A DNA stretch of 64,000 nucleotides from Paenibacillus andongensis (GTDB lineage Bacteria; Bacillota; Bacilli; Paenibacillales; NBRC-103111), in contig NZ_CP104467.1 of the NCBI RefSeq assembly GCF_025369935.1, positions 5,277,001-5,341,000 of the forward strand, read 5' to 3'. The number at the start of each line of letters is the position of its first letter. Position 1 is the first letter of the stretch. The position numbers and the translations under genes are program-made. Of this stretch, positions 1-9,229 are shown one piece after another. Below the pieces are notes generated by a model, which was not told the DNA's origin, searched no databases, and was given only the letters and a program-made list of their open reading frames with translations.

Positions 1-2338
1 CCTGAGGGTCCCGCTGTTCGCTAAGGTATCCCGCTACCCAACTCGCGGCCTCATCCACCTGCTGCCTGCGGTCCATAAGCTCAAGCAGCTCCTCCGGTGC
101 GTAGCTGCGGCCGCTAGCGGGTTTGGGCTTCGGTGCCCGCGGCACATTAAGAAAACGATCATGGTAGATGGACATCGCCCCATAATAGAGCGCCCTACCC
201 AGAAGCGGCTCCTTGGAGCGGCGCAGCCGTTCGTGTACCGCGTGAGCGTAGGTAAAGGTATGCAGCACGGCTATCCAATCGCCGAACTCGTTTTGGGTGT
301 GAAACCGCACGATCCTTTCGGCCGCAGCCAGGCAGATCAGTTGGGCCAGCCGTTCGGGTGCCGCTCCTCCTAGCAAAAGCCTGGTTAACTGATCGACCGT
401 CTCAATCGCCTTATCACTGAGCAATTGTTCCACAAAAGCTTGTTCATCAAGCTGGTCGGATTGTTCCGAAGTTGGAGGTTGCTGTAACTTTTCGAAAGCC
501 TGCCGAAGCGGAGTAACGAGATCGACCGGCGCCTGCCAATGATGAAGTTCTTCGCTGCGGGTTGGCGATCCGAGGAGTGGTACAAGCGAAGCGAGGATAG
601 GCTCCGTAAGTGAATCTCCCAAGTCTTCCAGCGCCTCAAATGCTTTATTATGAAAATCAAAAGTATGGCCGCCGTCCAAATAAAAGTGGTCTGTCACCGA
701 AATCAGCATCATGTCCGCTAATTGTTCAGATGTAGCTCGCTTGGCTATGGCAGTCAGCAATACCTTTTCCGCGCCTTGGGTATCGCGCACCTCGACACAG
801 TTGCGATACCACTCCATCAGTCTTTCCGTGGAAGCCGGTGAGGAAGGCAGCGCCCCGAGCAGGTGACGGGGAGCACGTCCTGAGCTAGCCCTGGCTACTT
901 GAACCAATCCGTGGTACAAGGCGAGAATTCGACCAGATACATCGAGCTTGGGCAGTACGTTTCTCATCGCGGTCAAAATGGTCAAACCCGCTCCCCAGCC
1001 ATTCCCTTGCGACGTACCGAACGTGACGCCGATACGGACAATTTCATCAACCGGGACTCCGGATTCGACCAACCCGATGACCGCCTTGGCGATCACAATG
1101 CCGATGTTCTGCTCAAGTCCTTCCCGCAAACGGTGCTTAAGCTTCTCGGCATTGCCGATGTTCCTTGGTCTTGAGCTAACCCAGACTGCCTCACTCTCGA
1201 CCTTAACGTCGTAAGCGGGCACGTCGTCTGCCCAGGGATCCAGCGTCCCGCCACTGCAGATGTCGAAGCGAGCATGATGCCAGTGACATGTCACCATGCC
1301 GTTGCAAACGCTTCCTAAATGAAGCGGAAAGCCGAGATGAGGACATCGGTTGTCTATCGCTCTGACCTCATCCTCGTGGTAAAAAACGGCGATACCTCCT
1401 TTGATAACCTCGAGATGCGGTAAATCCACGATGGCTCCGGTATACTTCAATTTATAGGCACTGACGGCAAATCCCAGAGAAAGAGCCTGTTTCAATGGAT
1501 AACCTTTGACGATCGCCGCATAAAATCCCGACCAAAATGCATCGCCGGCTCCCGTGGTATCTACGACCTGAGTAGCCAAAGAGTCGAATGCAATCGTCTC
1601 TTTTCCATTAGAAACGATAGCGCCATCCTTCCCTAATGTCAAAATAACCAGCTTAGCGCCCAGTTCCAAGAAATGTTCGAGATAACGCTCAGGCGACGCT
1701 TTCCCAAACAGTCTCTCTGCGTCGTCCTCTGAAGGTTTCACAATGTCAACCTTACCGATGATAGATTTCACGTAGTCGATTCCATTCTCGCCCTTTTGCC
1801 ATATCATCGGATGATAGTTAGGGTCAAAACCGATCAAAGTACCGTGTTTTCTTACCGTGTCCATCACGCTTTCGATCGTATAACGGGACGGAACTCTCGA
1901 TATAGGCCAACAGGAGAAATGGACGATTTTGGAGTTGACTACGGCATCCGTCAGCCCAGTTGTATAAGCTAATTGACAATCCGCCCCCCGATAAAATATT
2001 GGAATCGGCGTAGCTACACTCTTGGTTACGACGACCATGCTCGTTGAATCATCGACACGCTGAATCAAATCCGTAGCAATATCCGCTTGCTGTAGCTGTT
2101 CAACGAGAAATCTGCCAAATCCGTCATCTCCGACCGAAGAAGCTACAAGGGGGCGCAGCCCTAATTTTTTTGCATTCAATGCAATATTGGAAGGAGAGCC
2201 TCCAAATAGCCTTCGGTACGTATCACATTGATCGCTATCGTCATATTCCGTTGTCATCATATCGATCAGAAGCTCACCGACGGTCAAAATATCATACTTC
2301 TTATCACTGAACAGTATACTAGCCTCGAATTCAAACAC
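1..2338 (-). CDS. PfkB-family sugar kinase fused in frame to a Rieske [2Fe-2S] protein (3' end beyond window)
   Basis: The frame is open from a GTG at 2338 (GGGAG 8 nt upstream) to the window edge, at least 779 residues with no stop. Residues 1 to about 310 are a PfkB/ribokinase-type kinase: FGGSPSNIALNA near the N-terminus is the sugar-binding region, and TTGAGDAF at 261-268 carries the catalytic Asp266. About residue 313 the sequence changes without a stop to KGGIAVFYHEDEV, typical of the start of a Rieske fold. The cluster ligands follow as C332-x-H334 and C351-x2-H354 (CxHx16CxxH). Beyond that is a long helical region, which I infer belongs to a roughly 570-residue Rieske-domain family. 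The kinase lacks little at its C-terminus; the Rieske part seems to lack its first 20 or so residues. I know of no natural family with this architecture, so a deletion fusion or assembly join is likely. It is the last gene of the sensor/ABC operon. The domain calls are firm; the biology of the fusion is open. Confidence 0.85.
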   Translation of the reverse strand, partial: MFEFEASILFSDKKYDILTVGELLIDMMTTEYDDSDQCDTYRRLFGGSPSNIALNAKKLGLRPLVASSVGDDGFGRFLVEQLQQADIATDLIQRVDDSTSMVVVTKSVATPIPIFYRGADCQLAYTTGLTDAVVNSKIVHFSCWPISRVPSRYTIESVMDTVRKHGTLIGFDPNYHPMIWQKGENGIDYVKSIIGKVDIVKPSEDDAERLFGKASPERYLEHFLELGAKLVILTLGKDGAIVSNGKETIAFDSLATQVVDTTGAGDAFWSGFYAAIVKGYPLKQALSLGFAVSAYKLKYTGAIVDLPHLEVIKGGIAVFYHEDEVRAIDNRCPHLGFPLHLGSVCNGMVTCHWHHARFDICSGGTLDPWADDVPAYDVKVESEAVWVSSRPRNIGNAEKLKHRLREGLEQNIGIVIAKAVIGLVESGVPVDEIVRIGVTFGTSQGNGWGAGLTILTAMRNVLPKLDVSGRILALYHGLVQVARASSGRAPRHLLGALPSSPASTERLMEWYRNCVEVRDTQGAEKVLLTAIAKRATSEQLADMMLISVTDHFYLDGGHTFDFHNKAFEALEDLGDSLTEPILASLVPLLGSPTRSEELHHWQAPVDLVTPLRQAFEKLQQPPTSEQSDQLDEQAFVEQLLSDKAIETVDQLTRLLLGGAAPERLAQLICLAAAERIVRFHTQNEFGDWIAVLHTFTYAHAVHERLRRSKEPLLGRALYYGAMSIYHDRFLNVPRAPKPKPASGRSYAPEELLELMDRRQQVDEAASWVAGYLSEQRDPQ

Positions 2339-2356
2339 GCTTCCATCTCCCGACTT

Positions 2357-3148
2357 TTATTCCACCGCCCACAGTAAAGCTTTTTCAATGTATTCATTCC
2401 AAAAATCCCAGATATGTCCTCCCTGGCTTTCCACATACGTGTTCTCAACCTGTTCCGAAACTAGGAAATCGTGAAATCTACGATTGACATCCAACAAAAA
2501 ATCTTCGGTACCGCAAGCCATATAGATCGCTGGAATTGCCGACTTCTTCTCTTTCAAGCCCAGGACCAGAGCCTCCGGATCTTTATCGCTCCCTTGAAGC
2601 CGGTCCAAATCACCGAATACTCTCGTAAAATATTTATAATCCGCTATGCCGTCATTATAATCGGGATTTGCGTTAGCGATTTTATAGGTAATAATAGCCG
2701 ATGACAACGCGATGATCCGGCTAAAATGCTCGGCATATTTGAACCCGTTCCGAATGGCTCCGTACCCGCCCATGGATAAACCGCCGATGAAAGTGTCTTC
2801 TCTTCGCTCCGACAATGGAAACATTTTCCTTGTAAACTCCACCAGTTCATTTCCGATGTATTCTCCGTATAATGACCCTTTATCAACATCATCCACATAA
2901 AAGTGGTTCTCCCCTGCCGGCATAAAAACCGCAATACGGTGCTTGTCGGACAACTCCCGAATTCTCGTGAAGCTAATCCAATCCGAATAGCTGCCTGAGT
3001 ATCCGTTCAACAAATAGAGCGCTTTAAGCGGCTTCTTCTCCGCTTTCGGCATCCCCGGAAATTCAAAATCGTCCAAAGGTACAAGCGCATTGAACGTGAC
3101 TTCTCTCCGCAAAGCCTTTGAGTAAAAATTAACCTGCAGTGTCGCCAT
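2357..3148 (-). CDS. Esterase of the S-formylglutathione hydrolase/acetyl esterase (CE1-like) type
   Basis: A cytoplasmic alpha/beta hydrolase of about 263 residues. The nucleophile elbow is GGLSMGGYG (Ser125 from the chosen start). An Asp in GTEDFLLD and a His in GGHIWDFW complete a plausible triad, and LLNGYSGSYSDW supplies the oxyanion region. There is no signal peptide. An ATG at 3157 sits 1 nt from the GGAG at 3159-3162, too close to use, while the ATG at 3148 is 10 nt away, so I prefer 3148. The gene lies between the NIF3-like gene and the kinase gene with short gaps, so it is probably co-transcribed with the transporter. Members of this family remove acetyl or feruloyl groups from sugars; removal of acyl groups from imported oligosaccharides is inferred from context only. 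Confidence 0.85.
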   Translation of the reverse strand: MATLQVNFYSKALRREVTFNALVPLDDFEFPGMPKAEKKPLKALYLLNGYSGSYSDWISFTRIRELSDKHRIAVFMPAGENHFYVDDVDKGSLYGEYIGNELVEFTRKMFPLSERREDTFIGGLSMGGYGAIRNGFKYAEHFSRIIALSSAIITYKIANANPDYNDGIADYKYFTRVFGDLDRLQGSDKDPEALVLGLKEKKSAIPAIYMACGTEDFLLDVNRRFHDFLVSEQVENTYVESQGGHIWDFWNEYIEKALLWAVE

Positions 3149-3193
3149 GGTATCCATTCTCCTTTTCTCTCATTTCAGGACTATGCCCTCGTC

Positions 3194-4000
3194 TTACAAG
3201 TAAAGAAACGGCTCCTTCGCATCGACAAAAGTAACCGGGAGTCCGCCGGCCAACGGCTTCAGCCATTCGGCCATAAACTTCATTCCCCATTCCTCGCTCC
3301 GCTCATGTCCTACGACGATCATGGCCTTATTCAGTCCGAGCATGCGGGCGTCGTTGACATAAGCGCAAAGCGTCCATTCCACGATTTCACCGCAGACGAT
3401 GACATCCAGGTTCTTATCTCGCATCAGTTCCATCGGCATTTGCTCTCTCCCAAGACCTAAACTGCCTCCGCCTACCAAAATTCCGACTCTGGAACACTTC
3501 ATCTCGGGATTGCCCACGATTTGCAGAACATTCATTCCCAATTTGTATTTAAAAAAGGCGGCCAATTCTTTCAAAGTGACCTCATCAATTTGGTAGGTGT
3601 GCGGCGGATGCTTTTCCAGCAATTTGTCTTCCCATCCGATCTCCTTAAGCAGTCCATCGTAGATTCGGTCAGTCTTGGCCATATGCATGTAATCGTGATA
3701 GCGCCAGACTGCAATCCGGTGATGCTCTAATAATTTACGCTTTACTATATATACAGGATCCTCCTGAAGCCAGTCCGTTTCGTCTATCCCCGTATAAAAG
3801 GTAGGCTCGTGTGTAATGATCATATTAGCCCCGCAAGCGATAGCCTGATGAATCACATCGATAGTTGCCATAAACGTCGTTACAATACCGGTTACTTCTG
3901 TATACGGACTTCCGGACACAAGTACATCGCCGGTTTTTTCCAGTCTGAAAGTGCCGCAAGAATCCGTAATAATCGCATCTATGACCTGTTGAACATTCAT
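3194..4000 (-). CDS. NIF3-like dinuclear-metal-centre protein
   Basis: A protein of 268 residues, the usual size for the short NIF3/YbgI form. THEPTFY near residue 64 and the C-terminal GHERSEEWG supply the His/Glu metal ligands typical of the family, and GILVGGGSLGLG is the glycine-rich core strand. The start has a strong AAGGAGG site 9-10 nt upstream. These proteins form toroidal hexamers with two metal ions per subunit; their substrates are mostly unknown, and some act as hydrolases or chaperones. The position between permease and esterase genes suggests a role in handling the imported sugar or its ester, but nothing in the sequence proves it. Confidence 0.85.
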   Translation of the reverse strand: MNVQQVIDAIITDSCGTFRLEKTGDVLVSGSPYTEVTGIVTTFMATIDVIHQAIACGANMIITHEPTFYTGIDETDWLQEDPVYIVKRKLLEHHRIAVWRYHDYMHMAKTDRIYDGLLKEIGWEDKLLEKHPPHTYQIDEVTLKELAAFFKYKLGMNVLQIVGNPEMKCSRVGILVGGGSLGLGREQMPMELMRDKNLDVIVCGEIVEWTLCAYVNDARMLGLNKAMIVVGHERSEEWGMKFMAEWLKPLAGGLPVTFVDAKEPFLYL

Positions 4001-4030
4001 GCTATAGCCCTCCTTCGTTTCGTAAAGCGA

Positions 4031-4930
4031 TTAACCTTTTACGGCACCGACAACGACGCCCTTCGTGAGATATTTCTGCAGAAAAGGCAGTACGATCAAG
4101 ATCGGCACGATTCCGATAATACCCATGGCCATCCGTACCGCCGTAGTTGGAAGATTGGCTGCACCAGCTCCCAGCAAGCTGCTCGCCTGGCTCGATTTTA
4201 AAAATTGGATATTATTCATCAGACGGATCAACAAATTCTGAATGCCATAATACTGAGGTTTCGTGACAAAGTATAAGGCATTAATCCAATCGTTCCAGTA
4301 GGCAAGTCCCGTAAACAAACCGACTGTTGCCATAACCGGAATCGAAAGCGGCAGCATAATGCTATAGAACGTTCTTATTTCGCTAGCCCCATCGATTTGA
4401 GCCGATTCGATGAGGGCGGCAGGTACATTATGCTTATAGAAGTTCCTTACCAGCAGAACATTGAATCCATTCATGAGCAAATTCGGTATGATCAATGCGG
4501 CTAACGTATCCTTAATCGAAAACACTTTGGTCCACATCATGTAGGAAGGGACTATGCCTCCGTTAAATAACATGGTGAAAAATACAAGAAATGCAAGGAC
4601 ATTATGATACTTGAAATCTTTCCGCGACATGGGATAGGCAAGCATGGCCGTGATGGCGAGGCTGATGACGGTTCCGACAACAGTCACAAAAATCGACACT
4701 CCGTATGCCCGCGCAAAGGTTGACACATTGCTGAACAAGTATACGTAGGCATCGGCGCTCATTTTGTTCGGGAAATAGCTATATCCGTCTCTAATAAGCG
4801 TCTTTTCATCGGTAAACGATGCCAGCAGCATCAGAATAAAAGGCAAGAAAGCAAATATGGTCAACAGGGTCATAGCTGCTGCAGAGAATATCGTAAATGC
4901 CCGTTCTCCTCTTGATTGTAAACTTGTCAT
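4031..4930 (-). CDS. Carbohydrate ABC transporter permease, LplC/YtcP type
   Basis: A 299-residue inner-membrane permease with six predicted hydrophobic helices. The cytoplasmic EAA loop reads ESAQIDGASEIRTFYSIMLP, the docking site for the ATPase. The C-terminus KGVVVGAVKG is the signature end of LplC-like subunits. It starts 12 nt after the stop of the LplB-like gene, so the two are co-translated partners. No ATP-binding subunit is encoded nearby; such systems usually borrow a shared MsmX-type ATPase. The substrate is probably an oligosaccharide or a substituted uronide, inferred from the enzymes around it. Confidence 0.92.
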   Translation of the reverse strand: MTSLQSRGERAFTIFSAAAMTLLTIFAFLPFILMLLASFTDEKTLIRDGYSYFPNKMSADAYVYLFSNVSTFARAYGVSIFVTVVGTVISLAITAMLAYPMSRKDFKYHNVLAFLVFFTMLFNGGIVPSYMMWTKVFSIKDTLAALIIPNLLMNGFNVLLVRNFYKHNVPAALIESAQIDGASEIRTFYSIMLPLSIPVMATVGLFTGLAYWNDWINALYFVTKPQYYGIQNLLIRLMNNIQFLKSSQASSLLGAGAANLPTTAVRMAMGIIGIVPILIVLPFLQKYLTKGVVVGAVKG

Positions 4931-4942
4931 GATGGATTCCCC

Positions 4943-5872
4943 CTAAAACAGTGCATTGTCGGAATTTACTTTCCTTACAATACCATTGACTACTATGACT
5001 AGAATAAAGCCTACCAGTGACTGGTACAGACCAGCAGCAGCCGACATCCCAATATCGTTAACTTGCATGAGAGCACGATACACATAAGTATCGATGGTTT
5101 GTGTCGTGCTGTATAAAGCCCCCGCATTTAATGGCACTTGATAAAAGAGTCCGAAATCGGAATTGAAGATTCTTCCTACAGACATTAAGCCCAGTATGAT
5201 AATGGTTGGCGTCAGCAAAGGCAAGGTAATCATAGAAATTTGTCTAAGTTTGCCTGCACCGTCAATTTTAGCGGCTTCATAAATACTTTTATCGATTCCT
5301 GCAATAAATCCGAAATATACGATAGAACCGTATCCCGCCGTCTTCCAAAGCTGTATGATCACAAGGATGAACGGCCAATATTTAGGCTCCGAATACCAAT
5401 TAATAGCCGATATGCCAAGCGGTTCTAGAATTGTATGGTTGATAAATCCGCTATCGGCATTCAAGTAAGCAAATACGAGAAAAGATACGACGACCATCGA
5501 TACCAGGTTCGGAAGAATCAAACCAGACTGGAAAAACTTCGAGTAAAACTTACTCAACAGCTCCGCCATCAGAATCGCGATGAATATAGAAACAATGGTG
5601 CCGAGAATGATAAATGCAACATTGTACAGAATCGTATTTCTTGTCATGATCAACGCATCGGAAGTCCGAAATAAAAACTCGAAATTTTTCAATCCGACCC
5701 AATCGCTTCCGAATATGCCTTTGGCAAAATCAACATCTTTAAAAGCGATAAATACCCCAAACATCGGAATATAGTTATTGATCAACAAATATAGCAAACC
5801 GGGAGCCGCAATTAGTAAAAGCGGCAGCGTATTGCTTGCTTGCTTGCTGTTTTTCTTTATTGGCTTCTCCAT
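4943..5872 (-). CDS. Carbohydrate ABC transporter permease, LplB/YteP type
   Basis: The frame extends upstream to 5932, but the ATG at 5872 (MEKPIKKNSKQ) follows a GGGGGG-rich ribosome site and gives the normal N-terminus, so about 309 residues. The protein has six hydrophobic segments; PGLLYLLINNYIPMFGVFIA is the first and is typical of LplB/YteP. The EAA loop reads YEAAKIDGAGKLRQISMITLP. The C-terminus NSDNALF is the standard end of this subunit, where partner proteins often have DSD-AIF. It lies between the binding-protein and LplC-type genes and forms the heterodimeric channel with the latter. Confidence 0.92.
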   Translation of the reverse strand: MEKPIKKNSKQASNTLPLLLIAAPGLLYLLINNYIPMFGVFIAFKDVDFAKGIFGSDWVGLKNFEFLFRTSDALIMTRNTILYNVAFIILGTIVSIFIAILMAELLSKFYSKFFQSGLILPNLVSMVVVSFLVFAYLNADSGFINHTILEPLGISAINWYSEPKYWPFILVIIQLWKTAGYGSIVYFGFIAGIDKSIYEAAKIDGAGKLRQISMITLPLLTPTIIILGLMSVGRIFNSDFGLFYQVPLNAGALYSTTQTIDTYVYRALMQVNDIGMSAAAGLYQSLVGFILVIVVNGIVRKVNSDNALF

Positions 5873-5935
5873 GCCACTGCCCCCCTTAAGGAAGACAGAA
5901 TGGAGCAGTTTCCGGCTCCATTCCTCACCCAAATC

Positions 5936-7486
5936 TTATTTTTTCTGCTCAGCGATCCATTTGTCCAGTTGCTCCTGCTTTTTCTGAATGATGGTTTGAG
6001 CACCGGCATCATTCAATGCTTTTACAAATTTAGTAATCGTCGTTTCAGGATCCAGCACGCCAGTGACCAAACCAGGAATGTATTGGTTAACCACATTGTT
6101 TACTGCACTTAACTCCGTTTTTACGGATGATTGGTCGAAGATGAATCCGAAGTACGGCGATCTTTTCGTTTCTTTGTTTTCTTTCAGTTTCAGTTCGGTA
6201 TCCTTCCAATCCGCGCCTTCGAACAGATATTGAAGCGACTCGGAGCCGAGAATACCGGAGGATAGCTGCGCAGTATACGGTACGCTTGCAGCATCCTTAC
6301 CATCCGGATATTTAACGTGATGATCGTCCACTTTGACATAGTCCCGGCCTTCGACTCCATAGAGCATCGTATTTAACAGATCTTTATCCGTATAAGTCAA
6401 GTTCAAAACTTTCATGGCAGCATCAGGTACTTTGGTTGTACTCGACATCATCCACACAACGAAATCCACAGCTTGTGTATCAAAATAGAACGGAGCAATT
6501 CGTTTCATGGCGATATTCTTACCGGTCTGTGCGCTTACTGCTTTGCCGGCTTCCAAACCGCTATAACCGCCTAGCGTGGAGAATCCGCGCCCCGACGAAA
6601 CTAAATCGGCATAATTGGTTGACGTTGTCGCCGCATCTTTTTGCAAATAGCCTTTGTTGTACCAATCTCTCATCATGTTAACGCCGTTTTTGAACACATC
6701 CGTCTCATAAAGATTGACTACTTTATTGCTATTGCCAACAACGACCCCGACCCCTGACTCATCCGTTAACAGATCGATGTCATTCGTTCCTCTTAACAGT
6801 CTAACTAGATTCGTATCGCTTGGATTGACATTAATCGGCGCAAAAGGCACGACATCCGTGTGCTTTTTCATTATGGCGTCGAACACTTTCGGCAAATCGT
6901 TGACCGACTTCATATCATCAGCCGTAAAACCGGTTTCTTTCAGTAAATCGGCGTTATATACAATATTCAGCGGAACCGACATTCCTTTATTGGCGGGAAT
7001 GCCATAAATATGACCGTTCATCGTTGTTGCTCTCAGCAAACCATCACCGAAGTCTTTGTCCAGTATCGCTTTTGTTTCCTGACCGTATTTACTGATCAAA
7101 TCCTCCAGCGGATAAACCTGTTTTTTAGCGGCATAGCTCGGGAACTGCCCCGGACTGGTGAACAGATCCAGTTGTTCGCCGCTTTGAAGCGCCAAATTTA
7201 CTTTTTGACCGTAGTCTGCAGGTCCGTACACTTTAAAGTCTACTTGCACATTAATCTTCTTAGTTGTAATTTTGTTGATCGCCTCGTTAATGCTGCTCAT
7301 ATCATCGGGAATTTTATTGAATGACGGCAACGCTATAACAACTTTTTCCATCTTGCTGCTGGTCCCGCCCGACTTAGAACCGGTTGATTCGGTCGATTTG
7401 TCAGTCCCGGTCGAGCAAGCTGTCAAGACGGTGCCGAATAGTGTTACAGACATGACTGATGCTAAGATACCCCTTGTCCTTATCAT
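5936..7486 (-). CDS. Extracellular solute-binding lipoprotein, LplA type
   Basis: A 516-residue binding protein. Residues 1-24 are a lipoprotein signal with lipobox LTAC (Cys24), followed by a Ser/Thr/Gly-rich linker. The mature part has the two-lobe family 1 fold. FTSPGQFPSYAAKKQVYPLE is the conserved strand after the first lobe, and the C-terminus is helical and Lys-rich. AGGAGG lies 9 nt upstream of the ATG. It is the receptor for the two permeases downstream and is preceded by the two-component pair, the usual LplA/YesMN arrangement in this group. The sugar is not deducible from sequence. Confidence 0.92.
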   Translation of the reverse strand: MIRTRGILASVMSVTLFGTVLTACSTGTDKSTESTGSKSGGTSSKMEKVVIALPSFNKIPDDMSSINEAINKITTKKINVQVDFKVYGPADYGQKVNLALQSGEQLDLFTSPGQFPSYAAKKQVYPLEDLISKYGQETKAILDKDFGDGLLRATTMNGHIYGIPANKGMSVPLNIVYNADLLKETGFTADDMKSVNDLPKVFDAIMKKHTDVVPFAPINVNPSDTNLVRLLRGTNDIDLLTDESGVGVVVGNSNKVVNLYETDVFKNGVNMMRDWYNKGYLQKDAATTSTNYADLVSSGRGFSTLGGYSGLEAGKAVSAQTGKNIAMKRIAPFYFDTQAVDFVVWMMSSTTKVPDAAMKVLNLTYTDKDLLNTMLYGVEGRDYVKVDDHHVKYPDGKDAASVPYTAQLSSGILGSESLQYLFEGADWKDTELKLKENKETKRSPYFGFIFDQSSVKTELSAVNNVVNQYIPGLVTGVLDPETTITKFVKALNDAGAQTIIQKKQEQLDKWIAEQKK

Positions 7487-7512
7487 AGTTTGAAGCCTCC
7501 TGAAGTAGTTTC

Positions 7513-7526
7513 TGAATACGATTTCA
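7513..7526. promoter_or_regulatory. cre-like CcpA site upstream of the LplA-type gene
   Basis: TGAATACGATTTCA matches the cre consensus TGWNANCGNTNWCA at all but one fixed position and lies about 27 nt upstream of the binding-protein start. CcpA control is plausible for a sugar importer in this group. The mismatch leaves real doubt. Confidence 0.4.
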
Positions 7527-7599
7527 GTTTAATCCTTATCGGTGTGATTATCTTTAAAAAATCAGCGTTTTTTTTGTAAAAATCCGTGATGTCGCAAAA

Positions 7600-7623
7600 A
7601 GAAAAAGGCCATTTCGGCCTTCT
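7600..7623 (-). terminator. Terminator after the response regulator
   Basis: AAGGCC (7605-7610) pairs with GGCCTT (7616-7621) around a 5-nt loop. Read on the minus strand, the stem is followed by TTTCTTTTTGC. It lies just after the stop at 7629, so the binding-protein gene downstream probably has its own promoter and readthrough is partial. Confidence 0.65.
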
Positions 7624-7628
7624 TTGCA

Positions 7629-9218
7629 TTATTGTTTATGTTTGGCTCTAAAAGCATTCGGAGTTTCATTCGTTATTTTTTTGAAAACCGTTGAGAAATA
7701 AGAGATGCTGTCAAAGCCAATCTCAACGGCAATCGTTCCGATGCTCTCGTTTCCTTGAATGAGCCGTTCTTTTGCAATAAGAATACGATGCTCATTCAGG
7801 TAATCCTTCATCGATAATCCTGTCTTGTTTTTAAACATCTTTGCAAGATAATCGGGTGACAAATAGACGCTGGCCGCAACATCCTCGCGACTCAGTTCCT
7901 GATGGTAATGATTGCGGATAAACGTTTTCACCTTCTCCACAACACTTTCGGACTGCTTCACTTCTCTTAAATAATCGATTGTTTTATTGGTTACGAAAGC
8001 AGCCCATTTCATCATGTCCATGACACTATGTTCGGATTTCTGCAACAAGATTCCGGAGAAGTTATCGGAAAACAACTTATGTGCATGTATTTTATTTTTG
8101 TAAAGTATCGAATAAACTAGCTGCATAAAGTCCTGTTTGATGGAATGCATGATGCCCGCGTCAAGTTTATTGCTTTTGGTGAGCGATTCGAGATCTTTTT
8201 TTAGCTTGTTCACGATTTGTACTTTTTCGCCTTCGATAAACAATGATTCGAATCCGTTCACATCAAGCGTATAAGATTCATTCGTTACATATTCAAAGCG
8301 ATCTTCTTGGTAATGAGCGTTTCCTTTATAAATAATGTTATTCCTATCCATGACCTCCAAGATCGTTTTCGTTGCATGCAATACGTCAATCGGTACTTTC
8401 TTGCTTATATAACAGGTCGCCGTACACTGAAAAAACTCCCGGCAATAACGGATTTGCTGACGGCATCTCGTTGTAATCTCTTCCAGCGAACTGCTTCCGC
8501 TGATGATCGTCGCAACATAATAGCGATCGTCTTGCTGATAATTGATGACATGACTGAGATGCAGATTGTCCAGCATCGTTTCTGAAGTTAGATTGGAGAA
8601 CGCATAGATGAAGGTGCTTTCATTCCAACTATCCTGTATATCCGATTTGCCAATGCTCGTCAGCACTAGAGAGTAACCATGTTCCAACTCCAGAGACAGG
8701 TCTCTCTTCCGAATTTCGCCATGAATCAAGTCTAAACGGGGGGAAATCTGGGCAAATAAAATATCCCTCCAAAAGCTTTGCTCGACAAATGACTTATTCT
8801 TTAACCAACTGGCACCGAATTGGCTGTATGCTTGCAACTGATTTTTCGCCCTCAGCGAATTTACAGTTTTGGCGAGAGCCGCTTCAACCTTACTTTTGTC
8901 AAAAGGCTTGATTAAGTAAGCGTCCGTATTGTAAGAAATCGCCGTCGACGCGAATTCAAAATTTTCATGACAGGTAAAAAAAATAAATGCACAGTCATGA
9001 TGGTTATCCCGCACCCATTTGATCATGTCCAGTCCAGAACCCCTGGGCATTTCGATATCGCAAATGATAATATCCGGTTTATCAGCGTCAATAAGAACTT
9101 TGGCATCCGTAATATTATGTGCCGTTAATACAGCCCCAATTCCCAACGAATTCCAGTCGATAAAGTCACGCATGACCTCTACAGTAGGAATATCGTCATC
9201 AATCATGAGACACTTCAA
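7629..9218 (-). CDS. Two-component response regulator, YesN/AraC type
   Basis: A 529-residue protein. The receiver domain spans residues 1 to about 120: MIDDD is the acidic pocket and Asp54 in IICDIEMPRG is the phosphoacceptor. A long middle region of no clear family follows. The C-terminal 100 residues form a double helix-turn-helix of AraC type (REDVAASVYLSPDYLAKMF and IGTIAVEIGFDSISYFSTVF). The start is a TTG at 9218 preceded by AGGAGGG; the alternative ATG 12 nt later would cut the receiver strand. It is paired with the kinase upstream, 11 nt away. Its target is probably the downstream LplA-type transporter operon. Confidence 0.93.
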   Translation of the reverse strand: MKCLMIDDDIPTVEVMRDFIDWNSLGIGAVLTAHNITDAKVLIDADKPDIIICDIEMPRGSGLDMIKWVRDNHHDCAFIFFTCHENFEFASTAISYNTDAYLIKPFDKSKVEAALAKTVNSLRAKNQLQAYSQFGASWLKNKSFVEQSFWRDILFAQISPRLDLIHGEIRKRDLSLELEHGYSLVLTSIGKSDIQDSWNESTFIYAFSNLTSETMLDNLHLSHVINYQQDDRYYVATIISGSSSLEEITTRCRQQIRYCREFFQCTATCYISKKVPIDVLHATKTILEVMDRNNIIYKGNAHYQEDRFEYVTNESYTLDVNGFESLFIEGEKVQIVNKLKKDLESLTKSNKLDAGIMHSIKQDFMQLVYSILYKNKIHAHKLFSDNFSGILLQKSEHSVMDMMKWAAFVTNKTIDYLREVKQSESVVEKVKTFIRNHYHQELSREDVAASVYLSPDYLAKMFKNKTGLSMKDYLNEHRILIAKERLIQGNESIGTIAVEIGFDSISYFSTVFKKITNETPNAFRAKHKQ

Positions 9219-9229
9219 TTTGTTCCCTC

